A DNA stretch of 64,000 nt from Macrostomum hystrix (Eukaryota; Platyhelminthes; Macrostomidae), in the NCBI GenBank assembly GCA_950097015.1, contig CATNEN010000038.1, positions 12,332,001-12,396,000 on the forward strand, in the 5' to 3' direction. Shown here one piece after another: positions 37,527 to 50,100 of this stretch. The notes below the pieces were generated by a model. The model saw only the letters and a list, made by a program, of their open reading frames with translations. It did no database searches and was not told where the DNA came from. How positions within the stretch are numbered: the stretch's first letter is position 1; each line of letters opens with the position of its first letter. The translations under genes were made by a program, and so were the position numbers.

Positions 37527-40071
37527 TCATTTTCTTCGCTCGGCCATCATGGCCAGTCGGTCTCGCAAACCTTGCCTAAGTTTGTTGCGCTCAAACTTTG
37601 TAGGCACACTGCTGCTGCCGCCGTTGCTGCTGCCGACGTTGCCGCCGCGGCTCTTAATGCAGCCGTGCGCCGGCCCGCTGGCGTGCTGCTCGCAAAATCT
37701 GCCGCCGCAGGCGTCGCAAGCGTCGACAACGCCAACCTCGGCGGTGGAGGCAGTCAGCCGGCCGCCGCAGTCCCGGACGCAGCAGAATTTATCCAACTGG
37801 CGCGCCTCGGCAATCAGGCGTTGAATGTCGTTCGAGTGGACAGATTCAAACGGGCGCACTTTTGCCAGGCGCTGCTGCTGCTGCTGCTGCTGTTGCTGGC
37901 TGCCACCGTGAAGCATAGCCTGGCGCTGACCCATTTCAGTCAGCTTGTCGGCCAGTCTAGCTTTCTCCTCCTCGATTGCCTGCCGCAGAGCCAGCTTGCG
38001 TCGATCACCAGGACGTTTGTGACGCCGAAGGGCCGCCTGCCGCCTGGCCAGAGCCTCCAGCTCCCGGTCGGCCTCGGCCCGGTCCTGACGGAGCTGCTGA
38101 CGCTGATTGGCCAGACAGCTGGCGATGTGCACCTGTCGGGTGGGATATTGGTGCCAGATTGCTGGATTAAAAATGGGATTATTTGATTGGTCATAAACTA
38201 AGAGTGAATGAAGGGGATTAGGACAGAAATATAATTATTGATTGCCCCAATTAGGCCAGATGCGCAGTGACAGCACAGCCGCAGCTATTGCGTGGTGCAT
38301 CTGAAGGCTGCGTACGGCTGTTCAGTCCATGGCCTGGGGGACGCCACACCCACAGTCAATTACCCCCAGGTGATGCTGGTACCTATTTAACGGCTGGGTG
38401 ACTTGCTAACGGAAACAAATTGTTTTAGTGGAGCCGAGAATCGAACTTCCGACCTTCAAGTCGCAGGTCTGACGCTCTAACCACTAGTCTAATACCACGG
38501 ATAACTATCACAATTAAGGTGGGACTAGGATAGTTAAGATGGGATTAGGATAGAAGATACGCATTACGAGAGCAGGATTATTAAAGGAGAAAATCATCAC
38601 CGTTTTAATGACCAGCGGCACCTCCTCCTGGCAGACGTAGCACAGGAAGTTCTCCTCCGGTATTGTCTGGCACCAGTTGTCCCGCCTCGGCGCCATCGAG
38701 CGAGCCCGCGATCCCATGGGCTGCGGCTCCTCTGGCGCGTCCGTCTCCATGCAGGCGTCGCTACAGGCGATGGTGGCAGAAGAACTGCCGCCGCCACCGC
38801 CGACCTTCAAGCCGAAGGAGGCGGAGCCGACGCAGGCGCCGCCGCCTTCCTTCGAAGGCTCCGGCTTCGGGCTCAGCTTCAGCGCTGAGGCCTCCTGGAG
38901 TAGGCGGCGGGCTTCGGCGCGCTGAGCCTCCCTGTGTCTGAGGGATTCAAAAGACAGGTAAACTGGCAGTCTGGCTGAGTAGATCATAGATTGGGTAGAT
39001 AAAGTAGACTAGATTGGGTTGATTGTGCACTCACTTGAGCTGCTGTTCCTTGGCCATCGTATAAGGCTTCTTGACTACGTAGGCCCGTTCGTGACTCCGC
39101 AGGGCCACCTCCTTGAAGAATAGGCCGCGGTCTTTCGCAAACCACCGCACCGCCCGACGATCGGCCGGCTGCAATCGACCTTCGAAACGAAACTCCGTCA
39201 GCGCCGGATCATTCAGAAAGCGCAGAAGTTTGGTTTCAACTCGAATCGCTGCCTCGCTGGCCTGAATGCCGAAGCTGCCATCGGCCTCCAAATCGTCGCC
39301 GCCGCTGGCCGCGCCAGTTGACACCGATTTGGACATTGGCTCATCGCTGCCGCAGGCAGTTCCACTGACAGCGTGGCCGCTACCGCCGAGTCCTCCATCG
39401 TCGCCAGCCTTCACCGAGAATGTCGCGTAGCCGGAGCTGTTATCGACGTCTTTAGCTCCGATGCTGTCATCGCCGACGCCGCCGCCGAAGGCCACGGAGC
39501 TGCCAATCATTGGCTCATCGCTGCCGCACGCCATGCCACCGTCGTCGCCAACCTTCACGGAGAATGTCGCAAAGTCCGGCTCATCTCTGTGACTGCTGAC
39601 ACCGCCGCCACTGCCGCCGGTACCGAATGATACTCCGGCTGGTGTCAGCTCCTTAGAGCCGCCAGAAGCCGGCGATGGATTGGACGCTTTTGTCGATAGT
39701 CGCTGTAGCTCCTGAAGCATTTCGCTGATCATGTTTCGTCTAGTTGATGATTTTGTATCGACATCCTCGACTGCTGCAGCTGTGGCCATCTTGGCCTGAC
39801 TGGCTTGCGGATCAAAAAAAGGATTAAAGTTGTCACAGATAACCGGCGACGGCGGACGGAGCGCTTGACTGCCTGCAGTGGCTGAGGCGCCCTGGTTGCC
39901 AAGGTAGAATGGATTGTAGTCATAGTCTCCAGGTGACAGTCCAGACGGCGGCAGGACTTGATCACTTGTCGGCGTTTCCAACTCTGCACCGGTGGCAACG
40001 ATGCGAGCTTTGAAAAGATTTTTACCGAATTTGGACTGCCGCTGCTGCGAATTGCCAGCTGTGGATGCCAT
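37527..40071 (-). CDS. R3H / C2HC / coiled-coil / AN1 zinc-finger protein
   Basis: Minus strand exons 40071-39035, 38937-38601 and 38132-37527 (phases 2, 0) give about 659 residues. The N-terminal third is low-complexity, with two NPF(Y/F)-type motifs and three GSDEPM repeats. An R3H-like domain follows near residues 283-340 (RFLNDPALTEF, ADRRAVRWFAKDRGLFF). A C2HC-type finger spans the exon 2/3 junction (CYVCQEEVPLVIKT then HIASC), followed by a long charged coiled coil with polyQ. Near 575-617 comes an AN1 finger with spacing C-x4-C-x14-C-x2-C-x4-C-x2-H-x5-H-x-C. R3H plus AN1 is known from the C-terminus of the helicase IGHMBP2, but no helicase motifs occur here. A nucleic-acid or ubiquitin-related role is only an inference. 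Intron 2 contains a SINE. Confidence 0.8.
38241..38505 (-). mobile_element. SINE family B, copy 2 (intron of the AN1 gene)
   Basis: The minus-strand head (38505-38425) contains CTAGTGGTTAGAGCGTCAGA and GAAGTTCGATTCTC. The body contains GGTACCTATTTAACGGCTGG and CATCTGAAGGCTGCGTACGG when read on +. Confidence 0.8.
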
Positions 40072-41131
40072 CTTGGTGAGATACTCAGCAATGAACTATT
40101 TGTAAACTACTTTTGAGAAGCACTTTGTACAGAAATGTTGAAAACAATTCTGAAAAATATAATTTTGTGTCAGAATATATCCAAATTTCTCTACTTAAAC
40201 TACTATTTGCAAAAACTCTCTGCAATACTAGCTAGAAGTCAATAAAAAGAATTAAAAAACGACAAAATATCACACTGTCTCTACAAGGTATCATGATAGA
40301 ATACAAATTAGTTATTAGCTAAACTACAAATATATATTTAAGCAAACAATATATTGCTTGCTTATATACATTGTGCGATTGAATTACTTTATAGAAAACA
40401 ATTAACCAAAAAGTATATTGGCAAATTCAACAAATATCACATTTAGTTAATGCAAGAAAACAAATAGCTTGCGGGCAGGGATTCCACAAATACAAAGATA
40501 GCTAATCTGTGAATATGCAGATATTAAAAAACTGTCCCAATAAGCTTATCCATGTGCTACGGATATAAATATTATAACCAAACTAGTAATACAATACCTT
40601 AACTCGCTGTCAAAATGATTTTTTAACTACTTCTGCAGTCCTATAATAAAAATACTAAAAATAGGATTCCGAGACCTATGTAATAGTAAAATCAAGGTTC
40701 AACGTTTTCAGGAGCCTACTACGATAAATTCTTTTATCGTTGTCATAAGAATCAAGTCACCCTGAGAGTACAAACATGTTTTAGATAAACTGCTACTAAT
40801 TGTACGAACTTGACTGGGACAACTGAAAGTTAAATTAGCAGAAGTTTTCGATATTAAAATCGCGCTGTTTTAAAGAAAACTAGACCTGTAGGCAGAATTT
40901 TTAACGCAGTTGTTACAACTAATTACATATTTAAATTTAATCTCTCTTTTAGAATACTAGGCACTACATAAATGAAATCTAAATTTTTTGTTTACTTGTG
41001 TACCATTTTTAAATTTAATTTTCTGAGAAACGAAAGCGAAACCTTCGTTTGTTGCACGAAAGTAAACCTCAGTGCCTGCTTTTATAAATCTTTCTTTTCT
41101 TGTAACAAAACCACAGCTCTAACTGATAAAA
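40072..41131. other. Shared upstream spacer of two divergent genes
   Basis: About 1 kb of AT-rich sequence between the minus-strand AN1 gene and the plus-strand ACADL gene. It must hold both promoters, but I see no unambiguous TATA box or motif cluster. Confidence 0.5.
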
Positions 41132-44100
41132 ATGTCACTTCTACGAATCAGTCGTGGTTGGAGAATGATAACAGGAGTGAGGTAAGAATTTTAATAAATC
41201 ACTTCTTTACCTTGACAATACATTTATCTTCTTTATTTTAAGTACTGACAAGGCAAAATATCTAAAGTTTCCCTTTTTATAGCAAGCCTAATTCTAATCA
41301 TCTTGACTTCTAGTCTTAATTTTAAGCTGGTGACATGCCAATTTAGTAGCATGCAACTTGAATTGAACTTGAATACTATAAAAAGTTTTTGTTTTTGTAA
41401 GCACATAGATAAATCTTTGTCTATATGCTGAGTTCATATTGGTTGCCATTTTGTTCTATCTGCAACCACTTTCTATGGAATGGCTTCCATATAACAGGAT
41501 AACCACACTTAGTGGCACAAAAGGAATTAGAAATTTTAAAAGAAAAATCTTTGTTATGTGTTTTAATATATAATGTATTACTTACATGGAGAATGGCAAA
41601 TAAATAGAGTCAAGGGGACCTATTAAAGATGACTCATCCTTATTATTAGATAGCCTTTGGTCTTAAGGCTTTTGTAGGGACCCTAATATATAGGAATACC
41701 ACTCTAAGCAAGACCCATAGTCCAGATCATGTATGCACACCGGAATTTTCTGGCATGCATTTGTTTTCAGCTGGCATGTATGGCATGTAGTGGTATATAT
41801 TTTAAGGGTTGGTGTACACTTTGGTGTGCAAGGCATGCATCGCGTGCATGGCGATGGTGTAGTGTCCAATCGTATATTGCATTTAAAAAGAGATCAAATA
41901 TGTGTTTCATGTATTTGTATGTACAATTACAAGTATCAACCAAATATTTAATGGACTTTGCATGACTAAAACAAAATGTTCTGTTATCTGTTCAAGCATT
42001 TTTATGTTTTGTAAACTGCACAATAAATACTATAAACAAATAATTTTTTTCTGTTTGATATTGCTTTTAGGTAAATACAAAAATGGAAGTAAGTTTGTCT
42101 CTTGAAAGCAAAAAATGTGTTATGGCTTTTTTATACAAATTATATGATGTGCCACATTGGCATGCACTGGCATGCAATTTAAAAAAACTCTGCACCTTTG
42201 GCATACAAACAATTTTTTCACAATTTTCTTCCGCTGCGCAGCCAACATGATCCGGACTATGGAGCAAGACATGGTGATTGAAAAGATTTTAGTTAGGCAA
42301 ATTCTGTGCAAATAATAAATAGGAATTAACTTCAATAGTGACATCAGGACCCATTGTAGATTAATACTCCTAATTATAGGTTGGGCTAAAAGACTTTTGT
42401 GGGTATCCAAATATATCTCAATCAGATACTCTAACATTCTTACAATGCAGTTCATGTTTTTGTTGATTTATTCATTCATTCGCACTCCCACTCCCCTTCT
42501 AGAACATTCTATAGGCTTCTCACGCAGCTAAGTTGTATGCTCCTGTCTTGCTACTGTACATCTTCTGGAATGTTCTTCCAGAAATTTCTGGAAATTCCTT
42601 AAAGTAATTTTATAGAATTAAAGTTGGAGAAGCCTGTACCAGCTAGTTTCTTTAATCATTTTAGAGATAGACCACAACACAAACCAGAGATTTTTGTTTG
42701 CATGCTAACCCATTGTCTAGAAAAGGGGTATACACTAAAACTAAAATTATTTGATTTATTACACTCGTGATTTTTGGCCTACAGTTATGGCATAGTTACA
42801 ATTTGGCATACTGTAAGATTTGCATGGTAAAAATATTCATCATGAGTAACAAATAGAGATGATATGAAGATATTGAATGATGAATAAGAATATCTTGGTT
42901 TTTTTGTTTCTGTCATATGTGTTGTTTTATATTTAAACCAATATTTTAATATTATCTCGTGTTTATAATGTGCTAGGAGTCTCTGCTGCAGCACGAGCCA
43001 ACGCCCAGAGATAGGCCAGGCCAACAGCCTCCTGGACATGGGCACTAGGCGCATCTTCACGGAAGAACACGACCTGCTGCGCGACACCTGCAGAAAATTC
43101 TTTCGCGACGAAGTGGCGCCTTTTCACACAGAGTACGCCAGCAATTTTATATGCAATCTAGCCTGCTTTAAGTAGTGGGTAGAGCGAATTCAAGTTTTAT
43201 TTCCTAAAACATGAAGTCCCTTCGCTCGAATATGGGGCGGAGCCGCAGAAAGAAGTCCTGGTGGCTTGTCGTGCAATTTGCACTACTGCGGTCCTGAGAG
43301 GGCTAACCACCAAGGCAAATCCATAATGTATTCTGTCTAACGATTAGAAAGTCAGAGCAAATGTAAATGGTTCAGTGTGGAGTACACTCTGTATTTTCTC
43401 CTTACTTGTTTCGGCTCTGTACTCTGAAATTTCGCAATTAAAAATATAATAATCCAGAAGTCCGTGAATAGAATGTTAACTTAATTCGTCCTGGGATGGA
43501 ACAAATATGTCAGTTTGACTTAATCTCAACAAGTTGATTAGAGCTTATATTTTCATCATCAAGCTTTGCCGATTGTTCTTTCCCTGGATTCACGATACGT
43601 CAAATCGTTTTTGTGGCTGTTGTATTTTGTGTTGGATCTGAAAGCTTTTAAAAAAATTAATTGCTTCTGACATTTTTAGGTCTAAAATTCAGCGTAAACC
43701 CCGATATTAACGAAGAATTGTTTTATTTGAGATCCTAGATTTATTCATCAAACTAAAAAATCGGAATTAAATTTTTTTAGGTACGAGAAACAAGGCCACG
43801 TGCCTAAGGAGATCTGGCTGAAGGCTGGCAAGCTTGGTCTACTGGGTGTCAGCACTTCAGAGGAGAACTTCGGCGTCGGCTTGGACTTTAAATCGTCCAT
43901 GATTGTCACGGAGGAACAGTGAGTTGTTGCTGTTATATTTCTGTGCTAGTCGGCAGTTATTTTGGTAAGATAAAAAGCGAGTGTCAGTTTAAATGGTTTT
44001 GAACCCCCATTGCGATCTTGGTTGGTTCTGGTGCGTGTGCACCTGTGGTGCCTCAATATTTTACCGTTCATTGCGGCCCGTCTGTCGGCACTTATTTTGG

Positions 44101-47100
44101 CTTAAAAGTCAGTGAGTTTCGGTCAGTTGCAAATGATCCAGCAGCTCCTGGAGACTAGCTAGAAGCTGAGTACCTAACTCAACTAACTCAATACTCGTCG
44201 GCGAGCTAATCGAAGCCAACTACGACTTAAGGGTGGTTCTCTCCAGTACGACCAGGACATGAAGTTACAGCAGCTATTGCAGCAGCGCGGCTGGGAAAGC
44301 CCTGACCTATAACGTCACCCAAAAACCTGCGTGCAGCCGGCCCTAGGTCACCATATCTATAGCCTGTTCAGTAGCGAAAATGTCTGTCAGATTTATACCT
44401 GCAATTTTACCCACATTTAACGCTTTTGCGAGCAAGCAGCAACTCTGGACCTAAATATTGAACAAAAGTATGTGCGGCAGCGGCAACCATTTTTGCCTAT
44501 TCGTATTCAAGTGGAAGTTTGAGCACGACTACCAGCCGACCCACCTGGTGGATTAAGAGACTCCCATTTGGGGGCTGCGGCATCCGTATTTCACCGCTAT
44601 ATGTACCGAAAGTTCTCGTATCTACCTGAATTTTCTGTCTTCGCCAACTGCTGCCAGGGACTACTAGGTCTCCTGGGAGCTTCAGGAGTTCCTCCTAGCC
44701 ACCTTGCAGTGCCTCGGCTTCGATATTAACTTGTCCAAAACGCAGACACCGTCTATTTCGGTCGTCCCTCCAGCATGCTGACCAGTACGTCGCCGGGCTG
44801 CTGTCGCTGCCCGTGGATGCCTGGGTGAACTTCTTCTGGACTACACCAATTCAATAAGCCATCAAAAACGTCGCATTTAACACCTGGTCGGCAAGCTGAA
44901 CTAGTTCTGCAAAGTGGCTTAACCTGCGCGAAGGTGCTCTTCGAGCTTATCGAGATCAATATGCATGCCACCCTTAAGGCAGAACAAAATATAAGCTGTT
45001 TGGTAACCACTACATGGCGACCATTTTGCTTATGTCCGTTACCAAAAAGCTTGCGTGTTGTTTAAAAGGTGGATTGTTAGTTTTTTCTGCAACAATATTT
45101 TAATAGCTTGAAAGCTTAAATCTGATGCAATAATGAAGCTGGGTGGCATGCGATGTACTACTGTTTAACAAACCCATGTGGCATAAAGCATATTTTACAC
45201 ATAAAGTCAGGCTGCTCATTATTTTCTCCACGATCACACTTTTTGGAAACAATCGCGTCAGATTGTCTCATATAATATCGGTATAAATGGCTTCTGGATT
45301 TCTGGAAGTTTGTCAAAGGTAACTAAAACTGTTTTTTTAGGTTGCACGACAAGCTAATGTTGTGCCATAAACTGTAGAGCACTGTAACAATTGTGCAATG
45401 ACTAAAAATAATATACTGTGATCTGCTCACAGCTCACTCAGCTTGGGACTGCCCTTAGACAGATGTAATACAAATTATAATTTGCGTAACTCTTATGGCT
45501 CAGTGTTACATTTATCATCGTTTAAAAAATTCTGGTTTAATTTAACAATTCACACACTCAAAGTTCGATTTTGAATTCGCTCTGACGAACGTTAAGTCGC
45601 ATTAAGAAAACAGACTAGCTATTGTCTGCTTCAAATAGGGCAATTCACCCTGTCCTCTCCCTATTCACCCTGGTTTCTGGTCGCAAGCTGCAAGTGTTGT
45701 AAGCTACAACTCGCTGCATCTGTGACATGAGTGTTCAATTGTTGACTCTCAAAATCAGAATATAATTCCTCACTGCACTGTTATACGATACACAGCAGTT
45801 TTTTGTCTGTTGAAGAGTTCAGACTCGAGTCCTCTTGCTTCACAAAAAGTAAGCATCTTATTTTATCAAGGGTCCTTTACATAGATAAACATAATGTGCA
45901 GTTCTCTAGTTGCCTGACATTAGCTCAGATTTTACTTAAGCAGTTACAGTAATAACTCTTTTCAAATAGCTACAAGAAAAATAATACAAGAAAAGATTGT
46001 AGCAGAAGAGGCTGAAAACGGCCAAATTTTAGAAACAAAAATCCAAACAGCTCATATTTTTTCTGTTCTTTTTTACCCTGGGTATTTTTTTGTGTGGTGT
46101 GCATGGCTCTGAGCAGCATCATTCCCAGTGCGCGGCGAACTGCAGGCTCAGCTGCTGTTCTGGCTACACGCAATTCGGTGCTTTCAACCGAAACCTTAGC
46201 GACGCACTTAAGTGCCGGCAGTGATCGAAACAGATGCCTGTTCTATCGCCGGGAGTAGGATCTGTAGAATGCTGGCGCGAGTTTCACCTCATCAACTTCT
46301 GCAACGACGCTGGTGGCATTTTCTTAGGCGGGCACATCAACGCTAAAGAAGCGATACTGCCGCTGCTCGCCATCATCACGGCATCAGCGCTGAGAAACGA
46401 CTTTCAGTTTCTGCTTAGTACATGTAACACATTGTGTGATGCCTGACCCGTCCCCATCACATGCTGCTGTTTCTGCTGCACCACTTTGGCAGAGCCAGGG
46501 TCCTGCCTGAAAACCTGTGCGAAGGCTGCCTTAAGGATGCATTGGTGGTCCGATCGCGCTAAACCCTAAACACCGGCGCAGTTGTGTTTCAAGTCAGTGC
46601 GGTGCGAGGCGTGATTGGTGTTCCTCTGAGTTGTTGGCTCTGTGCGGGACCTCACCTTCGTTTATCTTGCTCCTGCTCTAGCCTGTTTCGCCATAACTCC
46701 CCCTCCTTTCTTTTTGCGCTTTAGCTTTGGCCCTCTGCCCATCGCCCCGCGCTCTTAATATTTTTGCGTTCATTGGCGGGCAACTTTTGGCCAATTTTTT
46801 TTGTTTTTAGTTACTTTATTACAAAACTAAAATCATGCTCATTAGGAGTAACTATTTCGAATTTCGAATATCATCGCCGATTTACCGGGTCCACCCCGTG
46901 TTCCGCAGACCACTTGGTCGCTCGTGCCATACAAATCTGCTTTCGCATTTTTCTTTAGGGTTTAATAAACGACACACAAAGTGCGTGCCAAAATGTATAT
47001 TTGTTGTGTTTGCATAATCCATAGTAAATAATTCATTATCATGTATTTCTGTCTGTTCGCTGATTGAGTCTTAACCACTTCATTCCTTTATCATAGTTCA

Positions 47101-50100
47101 TTTTTTGAAATCTGCAGACCAGATATTTTTGTACTTTGCGGTAAACTACCGTCCTTTATTGTATCCTTATAACAATCCCGAAATTTATCTACAGCTGACC
47201 AAGTTCACCAAGCTGGCAAACTTTCCTAATCCATCAATGTCTCGCAAGGTTTTGTCGCCTACTCTGTGTCGAAAATCAATTCCATTCATCTTGCTATTGA
47301 TTTTAGTTCTCTCCCAGCCTCGAGCGAAGTCTCGACTCTAACCAAAATCCGTGCAGCTTGTTCAATCACTCTTGCACGTCCTCAGGCTGTCCTACCTGAC
47401 ATTACCTGCCTGAGATTTACCTGACAAGGAGAAAATGAGGGGACCGTATTCCAGATTCGGACAAGTTTATAATCGATCCAAAGTAACGAATTCGATGACT
47501 AGTTTGGATGTCGTGCAAAGGATTACATTTCCTCGCGGACTGTGCTCGCGCTGTCTAAGAGCAGGCAGCATGAACTTCAATATTTATCACTTTTCTAAGG
47601 CACGGTTCCTAAAATTTTGCTAGATTTCATCTACATTTTGCTGCATTCAAGACTGACAACAATTGATTAACCTACGTTGCTGATAACTTTGCAAGATCTG
47701 TACCTTAGTTGATGAATTCAGAAAATTATCGTCTGTAGAAAAACCTCGAAAAATAGTCCGGATTTATTCTTAATAGCCGGGTGATTCATGCAAGTACTGC
47801 ATCCGTCCTTTGTGTAGCCTTAATGCAAGCTTTCAAACATTGACTGTAATAAAACTATTGACAGAACTCTTCCGTCTTCCGTCTAATATTAGCTAATCTT
47901 CTGGTCGTCAATTCATAACTTTAAAGACATTTCTATAATGAAATTTAAGGACAAAGAATACAACGCTGCTATGTAAATTAATAGTTTTATACTTTTTGCT
48001 CTATTTCGGTTTCTAAAAGTTTCTCTCTAATTTGAAAGTTATAAATTAAGTAAAAAATTATGCGTGTCAAACAATGAACAAACAACGTGTGAGTTTTGCT
48101 ATTATCAGTGCCAAGCAAAACATGGTTGGATCTCGTGAGTTTATTATGTCGGTTATTTTTAAATAGGTTTCCATATGTGTGTAAAAAAAGAGATTGTCAC
48201 ACACATCTAGGGCGCGTTGTTTATAGTCGGGTTGAGAATGTCACATTAATATTAATATTTTGTTTATTTTAATTCAACTTTTTTAAACACCCAAAAAGAC
48301 TCTTGGGTCTTGGGTAAACGACTATATCCTCGAGGTCTGTTGTTGCTGTTGCTGCTGAAATCCGGTACTGCCTGTGGTAGCTTGGTAGGCTTCAGCCTTG
48401 GACTCCTTAGTGCCGAAGCGGAAAAGGCGCAACAGGGCCTGTCTGAAACGCGGCATGAACACAAAATAGATTACAGGATTGACAATCATGTTCATGTTCA
48501 CCAGTAGCAGAGTGACATTGTAGAATAGGCCCTTCTGATCAAAGTAGAACACGCTAAACATGTAGAGCAGATAGCTGATCTGGTTGGCAGTGAAGCAGAG
48601 CACATAGGCTATTCCGGCTACGAGAAAGGTCTTGATGAGGTTGCTTGACGCAGCCAGCTTCTTCTGTTGGCTCTCCTCGGAGACGCAGCTTTGGCTTCTG
48701 CGCAGAGTGGCAATCATCACGCTGTAGCAGATGGTCATATTCACCACTGGGAATGCGTAGAGCACGGTGAAGTTCTGCATCCCAAAAACGCGCGATGCCC
48801 AGACTGGAATGGCGCGGTTGTAGACGCAACAGTTACCATATTTACCATCGCCGCGTGTCAGATCGATGAAGACTCGCCACAAGTGTAAGCAGGTGTAGGA
48901 CCAGATGCAGGCGATGGCCACCTTAAGCTTAGTGGCGCTACGTATCACCAGGGGAAATACGAGGGCCACAAAGCGCTCCAGTGTGATAAGCTGTAGGTTC
49001 AACTGCAACGTTTTTAATTTAGGTAAAGAAACAACTGACTCAGGATTTTCTAATTAAAAGATTGCCTTTGACATTAAAACCTAAATGATTCCATGGAATG
49101 GACTGTAGTTAGAGAGGTCTGGACTTCGAACCTCAGGCAAAATAGGAAAAAATTATTGATCAAGACAGACTTCTCTATTGCCTCAATTTAGCAGTTTGAT
49201 GGATACTAGCATGAGCTGGGCGTAAAATGGGTGGGTGTGACGCCCCTCTATTCCATGGATTGAACAACTGTAAGCAGAATATTGTTTTTTAATTCGAAAT
49301 TAACTTCGTATATCGTCAGAGCTTTGACGAGACTCACAGTGCTACAAATAACCGTCACCCAGATGACATACTCGCTGAACCATATGTGGCACACAATTGT
49401 ACCAATGATATTAGCCGGCACACGAATCGGGGTGTAGATTGTCAGCCATTTCACTGAAGCGAAGATGCAGCCGCTCAGGTCTACAGCAGCTTGGCTGATA
49501 ATTAGAAGGCGTGGGTTTCTACTGATAAGTCCGCTTTCTTTGCCAAACACGGCTATTGTCAGGCTATTCGCTGCCAGTCCGAATGCGGCAACGGTCAAGA
49601 AGACCCACGGCCCGGCTACCATTATCCAGTTGCCTGGTTGCAATGTGTCCCGATAATCTGGTAGACATGGTGATAGCGACTCTGTATCTGTTAAAGTTGT
49701 TTGTGAGGCAAGGTTTTGTGCAATTTTATCGCAAGTTTTCTTCTTTGAGTGTGCTCTTCGACCTGATACTTACCGTTAATAAGACTCATTATGGGGTTTA
49801 TCTTGGATGTTGTCCTCAGTGTCTTCTATCTAACTGATTTATCGTACTGCTTTGACTTTCCTTTTATCTCTGAAATCTGATTCTAAAATCGCCGCTATTG
49901 GTTGCGTCAATTTTTTTTGTCCGCTCGTTTCTCGTTGACATTTTTTCTTCCTTACCCTCTACTGACAGTGGTATATTGAAAAAACTGGTTCTTTGCAGTA
50001 AAATAGGTTATATTTTTTATTAGAAATCATTGCACTACAGATTCGCTACAAGCCACTAATACAGCCCATGGCTATTCGCAGCTATTGTCTTGCACATCAA

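Noticed and set aside
37572..38186. 204-codon frame on the + strand
   Set aside because: Antisense shadow of the AN1 zinc-finger exon; GC-rich exons here leave other frames open.
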